Below, piece by piece: positions 16,262 through 23,498 of a stretch of 64,000 nt of DNA. The notes beneath the pieces are model-generated. The model saw only the letters and a list, made by a program, of their open reading frames with translations. It searched no databases and was not told the DNA's origin. Position numbers and translations under genes: made by a program. This DNA comes from Halobaculum sp. XH14. Lineage in GTDB: Archaea; Halobacteriota; Halobacteria; Halobacteriales; Haloferacaceae. The first letter of the stretch is position 1. Every line of letters begins with the position of its first letter. The stretch covers positions 124,001 through 188,000 of the forward strand of contig NZ_CP134951.1 in NCBI RefSeq assembly GCF_032116555.1, given 5' to 3'.

Positions 16262-17149
16262 TCAGTACCGGGGCGACTGTGCCCGGATGATCGCCGCTGC
16301 GTCGTCGAGTTTCGAGCCGAGCAGGACGAGGACGTCGTCGAGCGTGACGATTCCCTCGAGCCGTCCGTCGGCGTCGACGATGGGGAGCCGGCGGACGCCG
16401 GCCTCCTCGAGGACGCCGATGGCGTCGAAGACGCTCGACTCCATCGTCGCCGTCACGGGGTCGGTCGTCATCACTTCCTCGACGTCTCGCTCGGCGACGT
16501 CGGGCGTCGCGTCGAGCGCCAGCGCCACCGAGCGGTCGGTGACGATGCCGACCGGCCGGTCGTCCTCGACGACGACGATGCTCCCGACGACCTCCTCGGC
16601 CATCGTCCCGACGGCCGCCGACACCGGCTCGTCGGGCGCGACGGTGACGACGTCGGTCTGGACGACCTCCTCGAGCGCTACCGGCCGAAGCCGGGCGCGC
16701 CCCCCGAACTGCTGGTCGCCGCCGGCCTGCGCGCTCGGTGGCTGCATCTGAGACTGCATCCCTCGTCCCTGGGGCTGCTGCTGTGACGCGGTGTTCGGCT
16801 GGTGTCGATACTGGGGCGTTCCCCGGGGTGGCTGCTGGGCGTACCCCTGCTGAGTCTGCTGTCCCTCGTAGCCGGACTGGCCGCCGGCCCCCTGGGGGTG
16901 CTGGCCGTAGCCCTGCTGGTCGAGTCCCTGCTGGTCGAGTCCCTGCTGGCTCACTCCCTGCTGGTTCATCCCCTGCTGAGTCTGCCGTCCCTGCTGTTGT
17001 CGCTGCGGGTTCTGCCGGGAGCGGGCCCCCGCCGGCTGCTGGCCCTGCTGCCCGTAGCCCTGGCGGCTCCGCCGTGCTGACTCGCGCTGGGGGTGCTGAT
17101 ACGACGCTTCCGTGCGAGCGTAGGGGTCGTTCTCCGTTGGTCCGTACAT
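16262..17149 (-). CDS. CBS-domain pair protein with Gln/Gly-rich disordered N-terminus
   Basis: 295 residues from the ATG at 17149 (MYGPTEND). Residues 15-155 are extremely rich in Gln and Gly with scattered Tyr and Arg, including repeats such as GLDQQGLDQQGYGQ and many QQG units; this is a low-complexity, prion-like region. Residues 160-285 are two CBS motifs: VVTVAPDEPVSAAVGTMAEE...IVTDRSVAL and VMTTDPVTATMESSVFDAIGVLEEAGVRRLPIVD...GIVTLDDVLVLL. CBS pairs bind adenine nucleotides or metals and usually sense energy state. The Gln-rich tail is unusual among acidic haloarchaeal proteins and may drive self-association. No partner enzyme is encoded nearby. Confidence 0.85.
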   Translation of the reverse strand: MYGPTENDPYARTEASYQHPQRESARRSRQGYGQQGQQPAGARSRQNPQRQQQGRQTQQGMNQQGVSQQGLDQQGLDQQGYGQHPQGAGGQSGYEGQQTQQGYAQQPPRGTPQYRHQPNTASQQQPQGRGMQSQMQPPSAQAGGDQQFGGRARLRPVALEEVVQTDVVTVAPDEPVSAAVGTMAEEVVGSIVVVEDDRPVGIVTDRSVALALDATPDVAERDVEEVMTTDPVTATMESSVFDAIGVLEEAGVRRLPIVDADGRLEGIVTLDDVLVLLGSKLDDAAAIIRAQSPRY

Positions 17150-17312
17150 GGTGATACCTGCTAGCCGACGCGCCGGCGCTAGCAAGGAGCCGATACGCGT
17201 GACGTCCCGATAAAACCGGGGGCACGCCACGGGCGTCGGCCGCCCGCGAGGGGACAGCCGCGGACGCGCGTAACCCGGCTATAACAAAGCCTGCGGCCGT
17301 GGGGGAGGAGAC

Positions 17313-17672
17313 ATGGCACTCATCGACACCGTCATCGTCTTCCTCGTCGGCCTCCTCATCGGGGCCCTCGGGATCTACGTCGGGGCACGGGTGCTCACCG
17401 ACGCCGACGACTACACGTACGCCATCGTGACCGCCCTGATCGGCTCGGTCGTCTGGGCCGTCATCGCCTTCTTCGTCGGCGGGATCCCCTTCCTCGGCCC
17501 GCTGCTGGCGCTAATCGCGTACCTCGGGGTCATCAACTGGCGCTACCCGGGCGGCTGGACCACGTCGGCCGGCATCGCGCTCATCGCCTGGGTGTCGGTG
17601 CTCGTCATCCTGTACGTCCTGGCGTTCCTGGAGCTCGCCACGTTCGAGGCCGTGGGGGTCCCCGGGCTCTAG
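17313..17672 (+). CDS. Small four-helix membrane protein
   Basis: 119 residues, nearly all hydrophobic: helices at about 5-28, 37-58, 62-80 and 88-115. A Gly-rich first helix (VGLLIGALGIYVGARVL) and the GIPFLGPLLALIAYLGVINW block are typical of conserved haloarchaeal inner-membrane proteins without assigned function. GGGGGAGGAG lies before the ATG and a TATA-like CTATAAC at about 17279-17285. It is divergent from the CBS gene. Confidence 0.7.
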   Translation: MALIDTVIVFLVGLLIGALGIYVGARVLTDADDYTYAIVTALIGSVVWAVIAFFVGGIPFLGPLLALIAYLGVINWRYPGGWTTSAGIALIAWVSVLVILYVLAFLELATFEAVGVPGL

Positions 17673-17689
17673 GGCGGCGAGTCAGTCCC

Positions 17690-18556
17690 TCACAGAGCGC
17701 GGGGTCCGTCGGGACGCCGTCGGCGTGGCCGGGGCGGGGATCGCCGTCGATACCGCCAGCCGTCGCCACGGACACGACTCACGCCGGGAAGCCGGGCGAA
17801 CGCGGGGCGGACGAGTCCGGCCGTCCACGCGTCCGGCGTCGGGTAACCGGCGGGGTGGTCCGGGAACGTGGCGGCGGCGACGTCGCGCTCGGACGCCTCG
17901 CCCCGCCGCCGGACGACGCCGAACGCGGCCCGGACGGCCTCCCGTTCGGCCGGAGCGAGCGCGAGCGACTCGATGGCCTGTTTCACGCTGCCGAACGGAC
18001 GATGGCCGCCGCGGCCGAGCCGCCGCGTGCCGTCCGCGCCCGACGTCGCCGATTCGGGCGGGCCGGCGTACCGCCAGGAGTCGGTCGGCCGCGTCGGCGC
18101 GACGACGCGGGGGAGCGCGGCCAGCGGGTCGCGCACGCAGTCGGTCCACCACGTGTCGCCGGTCGCGTACCCGGCGGGTTCCTCACGGTGGATGGCGTCG
18201 ATCAGTTCGTCCGGGGTGGCCCGCCCCCAGTAGCGGAGGAACGCGAACGAGTCCCTGACGGCGTCGGCCTCGTCCGGACGGAGCCGGAACGTCGCGAGCA
18301 CGCGCTCGACGGCCGGCGTGGTGTCGATGCGGCTGTCGGTCGCGCCGGCACGCCTGGCGGCGACGCGACGACCGCTGTCGGTCCGCCGAACGTCGCCCCC
18401 CGTCGACTCCGTGACCAGCCCGTTGTCCGCGAGCGCCCGCAACCGACTCCGGAGTTCGTCCGACGGGCGGTCGAGGTCGGCCGCGAGCGCCTCGACCGTG
18501 TGCTGGTCGTCGCCGAGCGCCGACAGGAGCGCCTGGTCCGTCCCATCGAGTTTCAT
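17690..18556 (-). CDS. HTH protein with two copies of an unnamed helical domain
   Basis: 288 residues. Residues 1-65 are a winged helix (TVEALAADLDRPSDELRSRLRALADNGLV). Residues 83-163 and 190-270 are two diverged copies of one domain. Each has a helix with LRPDEADAVRDSF or LAPAEREAVRAAF, then a WGRAT/RGEAS turn, an 'EEPAGY-TGD-W' or 'DHPAGY-TPDAW' element, a PLAALP or AFARLP helix, and a final WRY. The tail is Arg/Pro-rich. The domain is not recognised as a named family. A DNA-binding role follows from the N-terminus only. Confidence 0.65.
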   Translation of the reverse strand: MKLDGTDQALLSALGDDQHTVEALAADLDRPSDELRSRLRALADNGLVTESTGGDVRRTDSGRRVAARRAGATDSRIDTTPAVERVLATFRLRPDEADAVRDSFAFLRYWGRATPDELIDAIHREEPAGYATGDTWWTDCVRDPLAALPRVVAPTRPTDSWRYAGPPESATSGADGTRRLGRGGHRPFGSVKQAIESLALAPAEREAVRAAFGVVRRRGEASERDVAAATFPDHPAGYPTPDAWTAGLVRPAFARLPGVSRVRGDGWRYRRRSPPRPRRRRPDGPRAL

Positions 18557-18630
18557 TCGCGGATGTACCGACGGGGGCCCGGGGCTTCAACCTGCACGCT
18601 CGGCCCCGGCGGACTGACGCGGGACGCGAC

Positions 18631-18969
18631 TCAGCGGTCCGTGGTCGACCCGCCCTCGCTCCCCTCCAGGCGCCCCTCCTCGAACTCGGAGACGAGCGCC
18701 TCGAACGCTTCGTCGGGATCCGCGAAGCTCCGGTCGAGGCGGCCGAACGCGCTGCCGAGCGACTCCGTCTCGTTCGGCAGGTCCGTCGGGTCGTCGGCGT
18801 AGTAGGCAGCCAGGTCCTCGCTGGTGACGGGGTACTGGTGGGTCCCGAGGTCCGCCCGAACGGCCTCCAGGGTGGTCTCGACCGACTCGGCGCGCTCGTG
18901 CTGCCGGCGCTCGGCGGCGTCCTGGACGCTGTCGCGAGCGTCGCGCTCGGCGGGGTCGTCGGGTGCCAT
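18631..18969 (-). CDS. DUF5789-like small acidic protein
   Basis: 112 residues from the ATG at 18969. A charged helical N-terminus is followed by GTHQYPVTSEDLAAYYADDPTDLPNETESLGSAFGRL, the core of the haloarchaeal DUF5789 family (a short DNA-binding-like or DUF2795-like unit), and an acidic C-terminus. Soluble, no signal. No function is established for the family. Confidence 0.65.
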   Translation of the reverse strand: MAPDDPAERDARDSVQDAAERRQHERAESVETTLEAVRADLGTHQYPVTSEDLAAYYADDPTDLPNETESLGSAFGRLDRSFADPDEAFEALVSEFEEGRLEGSEGGSTTDR

Positions 18970-19107
18970 GGGTGCGTGTCGGGTGCGATGACTCAAGTAT
19001 TCACGGTCGCGGGTCCCTCCCGACCGTCTGGGGTCGCCCGTCCCGCGCTTCGGGACGGGTCGGAGCCCACGGATAGACCTTTGCTCCCAGCCCCCGAATC
19101 GGGTCGT

Positions 19108-19443
19108 ATGAGCGGACGTGGAGAGACGCCGATGGAGGAGGGCGAGGACGCCGGCGCCGACGGAGCCGACCTCGCGTTCGGACAGACGCTGTACACGGAA
19201 GAGGGCGACCCGGTCGGGATCATCCGCGGCCTCGAGGAGGGTGGCCTGTTCCTCAGCCTCCGGGACGGCGTCGAGTCGCTCAGCATCGCGCACGCCCGCT
19301 CGGGGCAGGCGTTCGGCGAGGCCGAGCTGATGTGGCGCTGTCTGAACTGCGGCGAGATGGGCGAGATCGACGACGGCCTGCCCGCGCGGTGTCCCAACTG
19401 CGGCATCGAGCGCGAGGCGCTGATGTACTGGACGGAGGACTGA
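19108..19443 (+). CDS. Rubredoxin-like zinc-ribbon protein (DUF7130-like)
   Basis: 111 residues from the ATG at 19108; CTTTG about 28 bases upstream supports a leaderless start. The first 75 residues form a small beta domain (FGQTLYTEEGDPVGIIRGLEEGGLFLSL). The C-terminal 35 residues carry CLNCGEMGEI and CPNCGIERE, two CxxC knuckles like those of rubredoxin or a zinc ribbon. This arrangement is common in haloarchaea in single-gene transcripts. It could be an electron carrier if iron is bound, or a structural zinc protein. Confidence 0.7.
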   Translation: MSGRGETPMEEGEDAGADGADLAFGQTLYTEEGDPVGIIRGLEEGGLFLSLRDGVESLSIAHARSGQAFGEAELMWRCLNCGEMGEIDDGLPARCPNCGIEREALMYWTED

Positions 19444-19576
19444 CCGTGCGGGCAGCGTCCCCGGGCCGCTCGACCGCGCGCGGCCCCTCCGGCCCACCAC
19501 GGCACGCCCGCCGCGAGGGACCTCAACAGTTAGGGGAACACCTCTTATCCGATAGTTGTGAATCCACCATAGCACC

Positions 19577-20245
19577 ATGACGACGATCGTGAGAGCCACG
19601 CTACCGGCAGGACAGTTCGCGCTCGAGAACACGTTCCAGCGGGTGCCCTCGGCCGAGTTCGAGATCGTGCGCGTGGTCGCCAACAGCACGGACCGCGTGC
19701 TCCCGCTCCTCTGGGCGACCGCCGACGACGGGGCCGCGTTCGACTCGCTTCCCGACGCCGTCCGGGAGGACCCGACGACCCGGGAGGTGTCGGTCGTCAC
19801 CGAGTTCGACACCGAGTACCTCCTGAAACTCGAGTGGGAGATGCACGTCCGCGTCCTCTTTTACGTCCTCCAGGAGGAGGACGCGACCATCCTCGACGCG
19901 AGGACGAAAGCGGACGACTGGCACTTCCGGATCCTGTTCCCGGAACACGACTCGGTCGCCTCGATGTACCAGTCGTGCCAGGAGTACGACGTGTCACTCG
20001 ACATCAAACAGATAACTCAACTTTCCGACTCGTTCAGGCGGGGGTGGTTCGGACTGACCGAGCACCAGTACGAGACCATCGTCGGCGCGTACCGGGAGGG
20101 GTACTACGCGGTCCCGCGGGAGGCGAACCTGGAGGAGCTCGCGGGCAGCTTCGGCGTCTCGCATCAGGCGCTCTCCGAGCGGCTCCGGCGCGGTCACGAG
20201 AAGCTCATCGCCAACGCGATGCATCTGGAAACGTCCACGGTCTGA
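19577..20245 (+). CDS. Bacterio-opsin-activator family HTH regulator
   Basis: 222 residues. The N-terminal 150 residues are the Bat-type sensory linker (ATLPAGQFALENTFQRVPSAEFEIVRVVA start). The C-terminal HTH_10 domain reads LTEHQYETIVGAYREGYYAVPREANLEELAGSFGVSHQALSERLRRG. It is the same architecture as the minus-strand gene at 58020-58703. Such proteins are transcription factors with mostly unknown targets. A hairpin and T-rich tract follow the gene. Confidence 0.85.
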   Translation: MTTIVRATLPAGQFALENTFQRVPSAEFEIVRVVANSTDRVLPLLWATADDGAAFDSLPDAVREDPTTREVSVVTEFDTEYLLKLEWEMHVRVLFYVLQEEDATILDARTKADDWHFRILFPEHDSVASMYQSCQEYDVSLDIKQITQLSDSFRRGWFGLTEHQYETIVGAYREGYYAVPREANLEELAGSFGVSHQALSERLRRGHEKLIANAMHLETSTV

Positions 20246-20311
20246 ATCGGCGGCGACGGTGACGGCCGCGACGTGAGCGATGTGTTCGCGGTGAGACGTG
20301 GTACTCTTTCC

Positions 20312-20357
20312 GGAACTACGTCATAGTTCCTTTCGAACTTCTTAGTTTTCTTCTTTT
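20312..20357 (+). terminator. Hairpin plus T-rich tract after the HTH gene
   Basis: GGAACTA (20312-20318) and TAGTTCC (20324-20330) are perfect seven-base inverted arms with a five-base loop. They are followed by a pyrimidine tract rich in T (about 20331-20357, with TTTTCTTCTTTT). This resembles an archaeal terminator about 65 bases beyond the stop at 20245. The inverted repeat could instead be an operator for the winged-helix gene at 20497, whose promoter lies just downstream. Confidence 0.45.
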
Positions 20358-20496
20358 AAGTACCTGACCGGATCGAACGGCGGCGGAGCCGGGCGAGGAG
20401 TTCGGTGCGGGACCGGGCGTCTCGGGCGGGCGGCCGTCAGTCGCCGCCCGGGGCGTGGGAAGGAGTAAAACCCCCTCCCCGGAAACGGGACCCCCG

Positions 20497-20892
20497 ATGG
20501 AGGACGTGCTCTGGTACCTGCTCGCGAGTTCCCGCGGCGGGCCGACACGGACGCGTCTCCTCCGACTGCTCGACGAGCGGCCGCGCAACGCCAACCAGCT
20601 CGCGACCGCGCTCGAGCTCGATTACACGACCGTCAGACACCACCTCGACGTGCTGATGGACAACAACGTCGTCCGGCGGGCGGGCGACGACTACGCGGCC
20701 GTCTACCTGTTCACCGAGCAGGTCGAGACGAACTGGCACACGGTCGAGGAGATCCTCGACACCGTGGACGGCGGAGACGCCGCGGCGACGGGTGACGAGA
20801 CGGGAGCCGGAAGCGAGCCGGAGACCGGGGCGGAAAACGGGAGCGGGACGGCGACCGAGGAAACCGACACGGAGGACACCGAAGGCTCATGA
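20497..20892 (+). CDS. ArsR-like winged-helix regulator paired with a membrane protein
   Basis: 131 residues from the ATG at 20497; GTAAAA at about 20465-20470 is a fitting leaderless promoter element. Residues 8-75 are a winged helix (TRLLRLLDERPRNANQLATALELDYTTVRHHLDVLMDNNVV). The rest is an acidic Gly/Thr/Glu-rich tail. It is followed after 58 bases by a three-helix membrane protein, an arrangement common in haloarchaea in which the helix protein may hold or release the regulator. Confidence 0.8.
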   Translation: MEDVLWYLLASSRGGPTRTRLLRLLDERPRNANQLATALELDYTTVRHHLDVLMDNNVVRRAGDDYAAVYLFTEQVETNWHTVEEILDTVDGGDAAATGDETGAGSEPETGAENGSGTATEETDTEDTEGS

Positions 20893-20950
20893 TTTCGGAC
20901 GAATATGGGACAGCACTGAAAGGGGCGGCCGACCGACCGCGGAGGCGACG

Positions 20951-21253
20951 ATGACCATCTGGCTCGAGGCCGCGCGGGTCGCCGCGGGGGTGAACACGCT
21001 GTTGCTGCTCGCGCTGGGCACCGTCTGGCTCCGGAACTACCGGCGGCACGGCGCCGAACACACGCTCGGCCTGCTCGTCGTCGCCGGATTCCTGCTCGTG
21101 GAGAACCTGCTGTGGCTCTACTTCTATCTCGCCCACCCGGCGTTCATCGGCTGGTTCGTGGCGTCGGGGGCCGACGTGCAGGCGGGCGTGACGATGCTGT
21201 GCGGGCTGGAACTCGTCGCGCTCGCGTTCCTCGCGCGGCTCACCCTGCGCTGA
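20951..21253 (+). CDS. Three-helix membrane protein (DUF7521-like), partner of the winged-helix gene
   Basis: 100 residues with hydrophobic segments at about 5-25, 38-60 and 73-97. The arginine-rich loop WLRNYRRHGAEH separates helices one and two. Size, topology and position directly behind a winged-helix gene match the haloarchaeal wHTH/DUF7521 pairs. No catalytic residues are evident. A second such pair lies at 22114-22978. Confidence 0.65.
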   Translation: MTIWLEAARVAAGVNTLLLLALGTVWLRNYRRHGAEHTLGLLVVAGFLLVENLLWLYFYLAHPAFIGWFVASGADVQAGVTMLCGLELVALAFLARLTLR

Positions 21254-21394
21254 CCGACGACCGACCCGACGCCGTCCACAGCCCCCGCACCGGATCCGAC
21301 GCCGCTCCCGCCGAGCCGAACGTCACGCGACGTTGGACGAACTTTGGACGGAGTCCGGAAAACGTTCTTTCGCCGATTTCGCGTCCTCCCGGCC

Positions 21395-22060
21395 ATGGCA
21401 CCGACACGACGCGCGCTGCTCGGCGCTGCCGGCGCGGCTGCCGCGACGCTCCCCCTCGCGGGCTGTATCGGCAGCGACGGCGGCGACGGCGGCGACGGCG
21501 GCACGGACTCGCCAGGGTCGACCGAGGAACCCACCGTGGAGCCGACCGACGAGCCGACGGCTGCATCGACCGACGGAACCACGACCGGATCCGACGCCGC
21601 GGAGGCGACGGTCGCCGTGCGCTCGCATCCCGAGCACGGCGACGTCCTCGTGGGTCCGGACGGGCTGACGCTGTACATGTTCGACTCCGACACGCGGGGC
21701 GCGGGCGCGAGCACCTGTTATGACGGCTGCGCGTCGGCGTGGCCGGCGCTCACCGTCGACGGCGAACCGACCGCAGGCGAGGGCGTCTCGGCCGAACTGA
21801 CGGCGTTCGAGCGCGAGGACGGGGCCACGCAGGTCTCGGCGAACGGCTGGCCGCTGTACTACTTCGCCAGCGACGCGGAACCGGGCGACGCCAGCGGCCA
21901 GGGAGTCAACGACGTCTGGTGGGTACTGACGCCGGCGGGGGTTCCGATCCGTCCCGGCGAGGGGACGACGACCCCGGCGGGGACTGCCGCGACGACCGCC
22001 GCCGGGGAAACCTCGACCGCCGCCGACGGGGACGGTTCGGGCGACGGCGGGCGCTACTGA
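21395..22060 (+). CDS. Secreted lipoprotein with two 'Lipoprotein_15' repeats
   Basis: 221 residues. MAPTRRALLG plus a hydrophobic run and LAGC (C24) mark a Tat-exported lipoprotein, followed by an acidic Thr/Ser linker. Residues 75-190 contain two copies of the COG4315/PF03640 repeat: GPDGLTLYMFDSDTRGAGASTCYDGCASAWPALTV and the NGWPLYYFASDAEPGDASGQGVNDVWWVLTP half. The paired Cys in CYDGC may form a disulfide. In bacteria this family is found with electron-transfer and stress proteins but has no defined activity. A Thr/Ala-rich tail ends the protein. Confidence 0.8.
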   Translation: MAPTRRALLGAAGAAAATLPLAGCIGSDGGDGGDGGTDSPGSTEEPTVEPTDEPTAASTDGTTTGSDAAEATVAVRSHPEHGDVLVGPDGLTLYMFDSDTRGAGASTCYDGCASAWPALTVDGEPTAGEGVSAELTAFEREDGATQVSANGWPLYYFASDAEPGDASGQGVNDVWWVLTPAGVPIRPGEGTTTPAGTAATTAAGETSTAADGDGSGDGGRY

Positions 22061-22113
22061 GCCCGCGTCGCGGACCGAAAGCCCGACGTACTCCGGCCGC
22101 CGAAGACGGACGA

Positions 22114-22434
22114 ATGCGATCTGTGCTCCTCGCCGGCGGCCACGGCGGCGACCCGTGGTACGCGCTCGTCCTCGGCCTCGCGGCCGTCGGCGGGGCGATC
22201 CTGCTTGGCGGGGGGTTAGCGGCGTTCCTCCGGCGCGGCACGCGGTCGTACCTGCTCGTCGCGCTCGCGCTCGGGACGCTCCTGGCGCGGACGGCGCTGG
22301 CGGTCGGCGCGGCGTGGGGCGCGGTCGACGCGAACACGCACCACTTCGGCGAGCACGTCCTCGACGTGGCGATGGCGGGGCTGGTCATCGCCGCGGTCGT
22401 CTACGCCCGCAGGACGGGAGGTGTCGGCTCGTGA
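22114..22434 (+). CDS. Three-helix membrane protein (DUF7521-like), second copy
   Basis: 106 residues with helices at about 15-40, 45-70 and 80-100, and a basic loop RRGTRSYLL. The histidine pair in NTHHFGEH between helices two and three could bind a metal. It precedes a winged-helix gene by 25 bases, mirroring the pair at 20497-21253 in reversed gene order. Confidence 0.65.
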   Translation: MRSVLLAGGHGGDPWYALVLGLAAVGGAILLGGGLAAFLRRGTRSYLLVALALGTLLARTALAVGAAWGAVDANTHHFGEHVLDVAMAGLVIAAVVYARRTGGVGS

Positions 22435-22459
22435 ACCGCCGGGGGAGGTGGCTCGCCCG

Positions 22460-22978
22460 ATGAGCCAGCCCCCGACCCGGGAGCGGGTCGCCTCGTACGT
22501 CCGGAGCCACCCCGGCCTCCACTTCAACGAACTCGTCCGCCGGCTCGACCTCGCGCCGGGGCAAGCCCAGTACCACCTCCGCGGGCTGACCGGCGACGGC
22601 GACCTGTGCCGCGAGGAGGTGTCGGGCCGGACCCACTACTTCCCTGCCGAGTACGGTCCCGACGACCGCCTGCTCGTCGCGCTGTTGCGCCGCGAGACCG
22701 CGCGGGACGTCTGTCTCGAACTGCTCGAGACGCCCCGCCGACCGGCGTCGCTGGCCGAGGACCTCGACGTCGCCCGGAGCACGCTGGAGTGGCACCTCGA
22801 CGGCCTCGTCGACGCCGACGTGGTCCGAAAGCGGCGCGACCAGCGCGGGCGCGTCACGCTCGAACTCACGGACCCCGAGGCGACCGCGCGGGGGCTGCGG
22901 GTCGTCCGCCCGTCGCTCCCGGACCGCCTGCTCGACCGCTTCACGCGGCTGGTCGACGGGCTGCTGGAGGGCGAGTGA
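22460..22978 (+). CDS. Tandem winged-helix regulator
   Basis: 172 residues from the ATG at 22460. Two winged helices: residues 5-65 (ERVASYVRSHPGLHFNELVRRLDLAPGQAQYHLRGL) and 72-135 (ARDVCLELLETPRRPASLAEDLDVARSTLEWHLDGLVDADVV). This tandem arrangement is a familiar haloarchaeal transcription factor type. It probably forms one operon with the preceding membrane protein. Confidence 0.8.
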   Translation: MSQPPTRERVASYVRSHPGLHFNELVRRLDLAPGQAQYHLRGLTGDGDLCREEVSGRTHYFPAEYGPDDRLLVALLRRETARDVCLELLETPRRPASLAEDLDVARSTLEWHLDGLVDADVVRKRRDQRGRVTLELTDPEATARGLRVVRPSLPDRLLDRFTRLVDGLLEGE

Positions 22979-23035
22979 GTTCGGGACGGCCGAATCCGAC
23001 GAAAGGACTACCCGTCAGCCGCCCCTGCGGCCGCC

Positions 23036-23443
23036 GTGTTCGACGCGGAACCGGGGCGGCGCGTCCTCGCCGTCGGCCTCGCGGGCGTGGCGGTCGCCGC
23101 GCTCGGCACCCTCCTCCCCTGGGTCGCCGAGACGCGGCTGCAGGTGTACGTGCTCGGGATGGACTCGGGGCTCGAACGCCGCTGGACGAGGGCGCTCGCG
23201 CTCTGCCTGCCGATCGGAACTGTCGCCGTCCTCGCGGCGGTGGGACGGTTCGATCGGGGCGGCCTCGCCGCGCGGCTGCTGGCCGTCCTCGGCGGGCTCT
23301 CGGTGCTCGTCGCGGTGCTGGCGAGTCCGCTCACCGGCCGCTGGACGCCCGGCGTCGGCGTCTACGTGACGATTCTGGGCGGGGTCCTCCTGCTCGTCCC
23401 CGCCGCCTCCGCCGGGTCGAGGCTCCTCCCCGACGCGACGTGA
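23036..23443 (+). CDS. Four-helix membrane protein of unknown function
   Basis: 135 residues from a GTG. Four hydrophobic segments at about 10-30, 50-70, 80-100 and 108-128, with charged loops such as GLERRWTRAL. No family is recognised. It begins 57 bases after the tandem winged-helix gene and may be read from the same transcript. Confidence 0.6.
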   Translation: MFDAEPGRRVLAVGLAGVAVAALGTLLPWVAETRLQVYVLGMDSGLERRWTRALALCLPIGTVAVLAAVGRFDRGGLAARLLAVLGGLSVLVAVLASPLTGRWTPGVGVYVTILGGVLLLVPAASAGSRLLPDAT

Positions 23444-23462
23444 GGCGTTCGACGGCCACACC

Positions 23463-23475
23463 ACAACCCCCTTTC
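23463..23475 (+). promoter_or_regulatory. ACAACCCCCTTT core promoter element of the Dyp-like gene
   Basis: The run CCCCCTT lies 32 bases before the ATG at 23499. Nearly the same string at the same distance precedes the two Tat-protein genes at 30175 and 31090, so it probably is the core promoter (BRE/TATA position) for leaderless transcription. Confidence 0.5.
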
Positions 23476-23498
23476 GTGCGGCCCGATTACCGCCGGCA

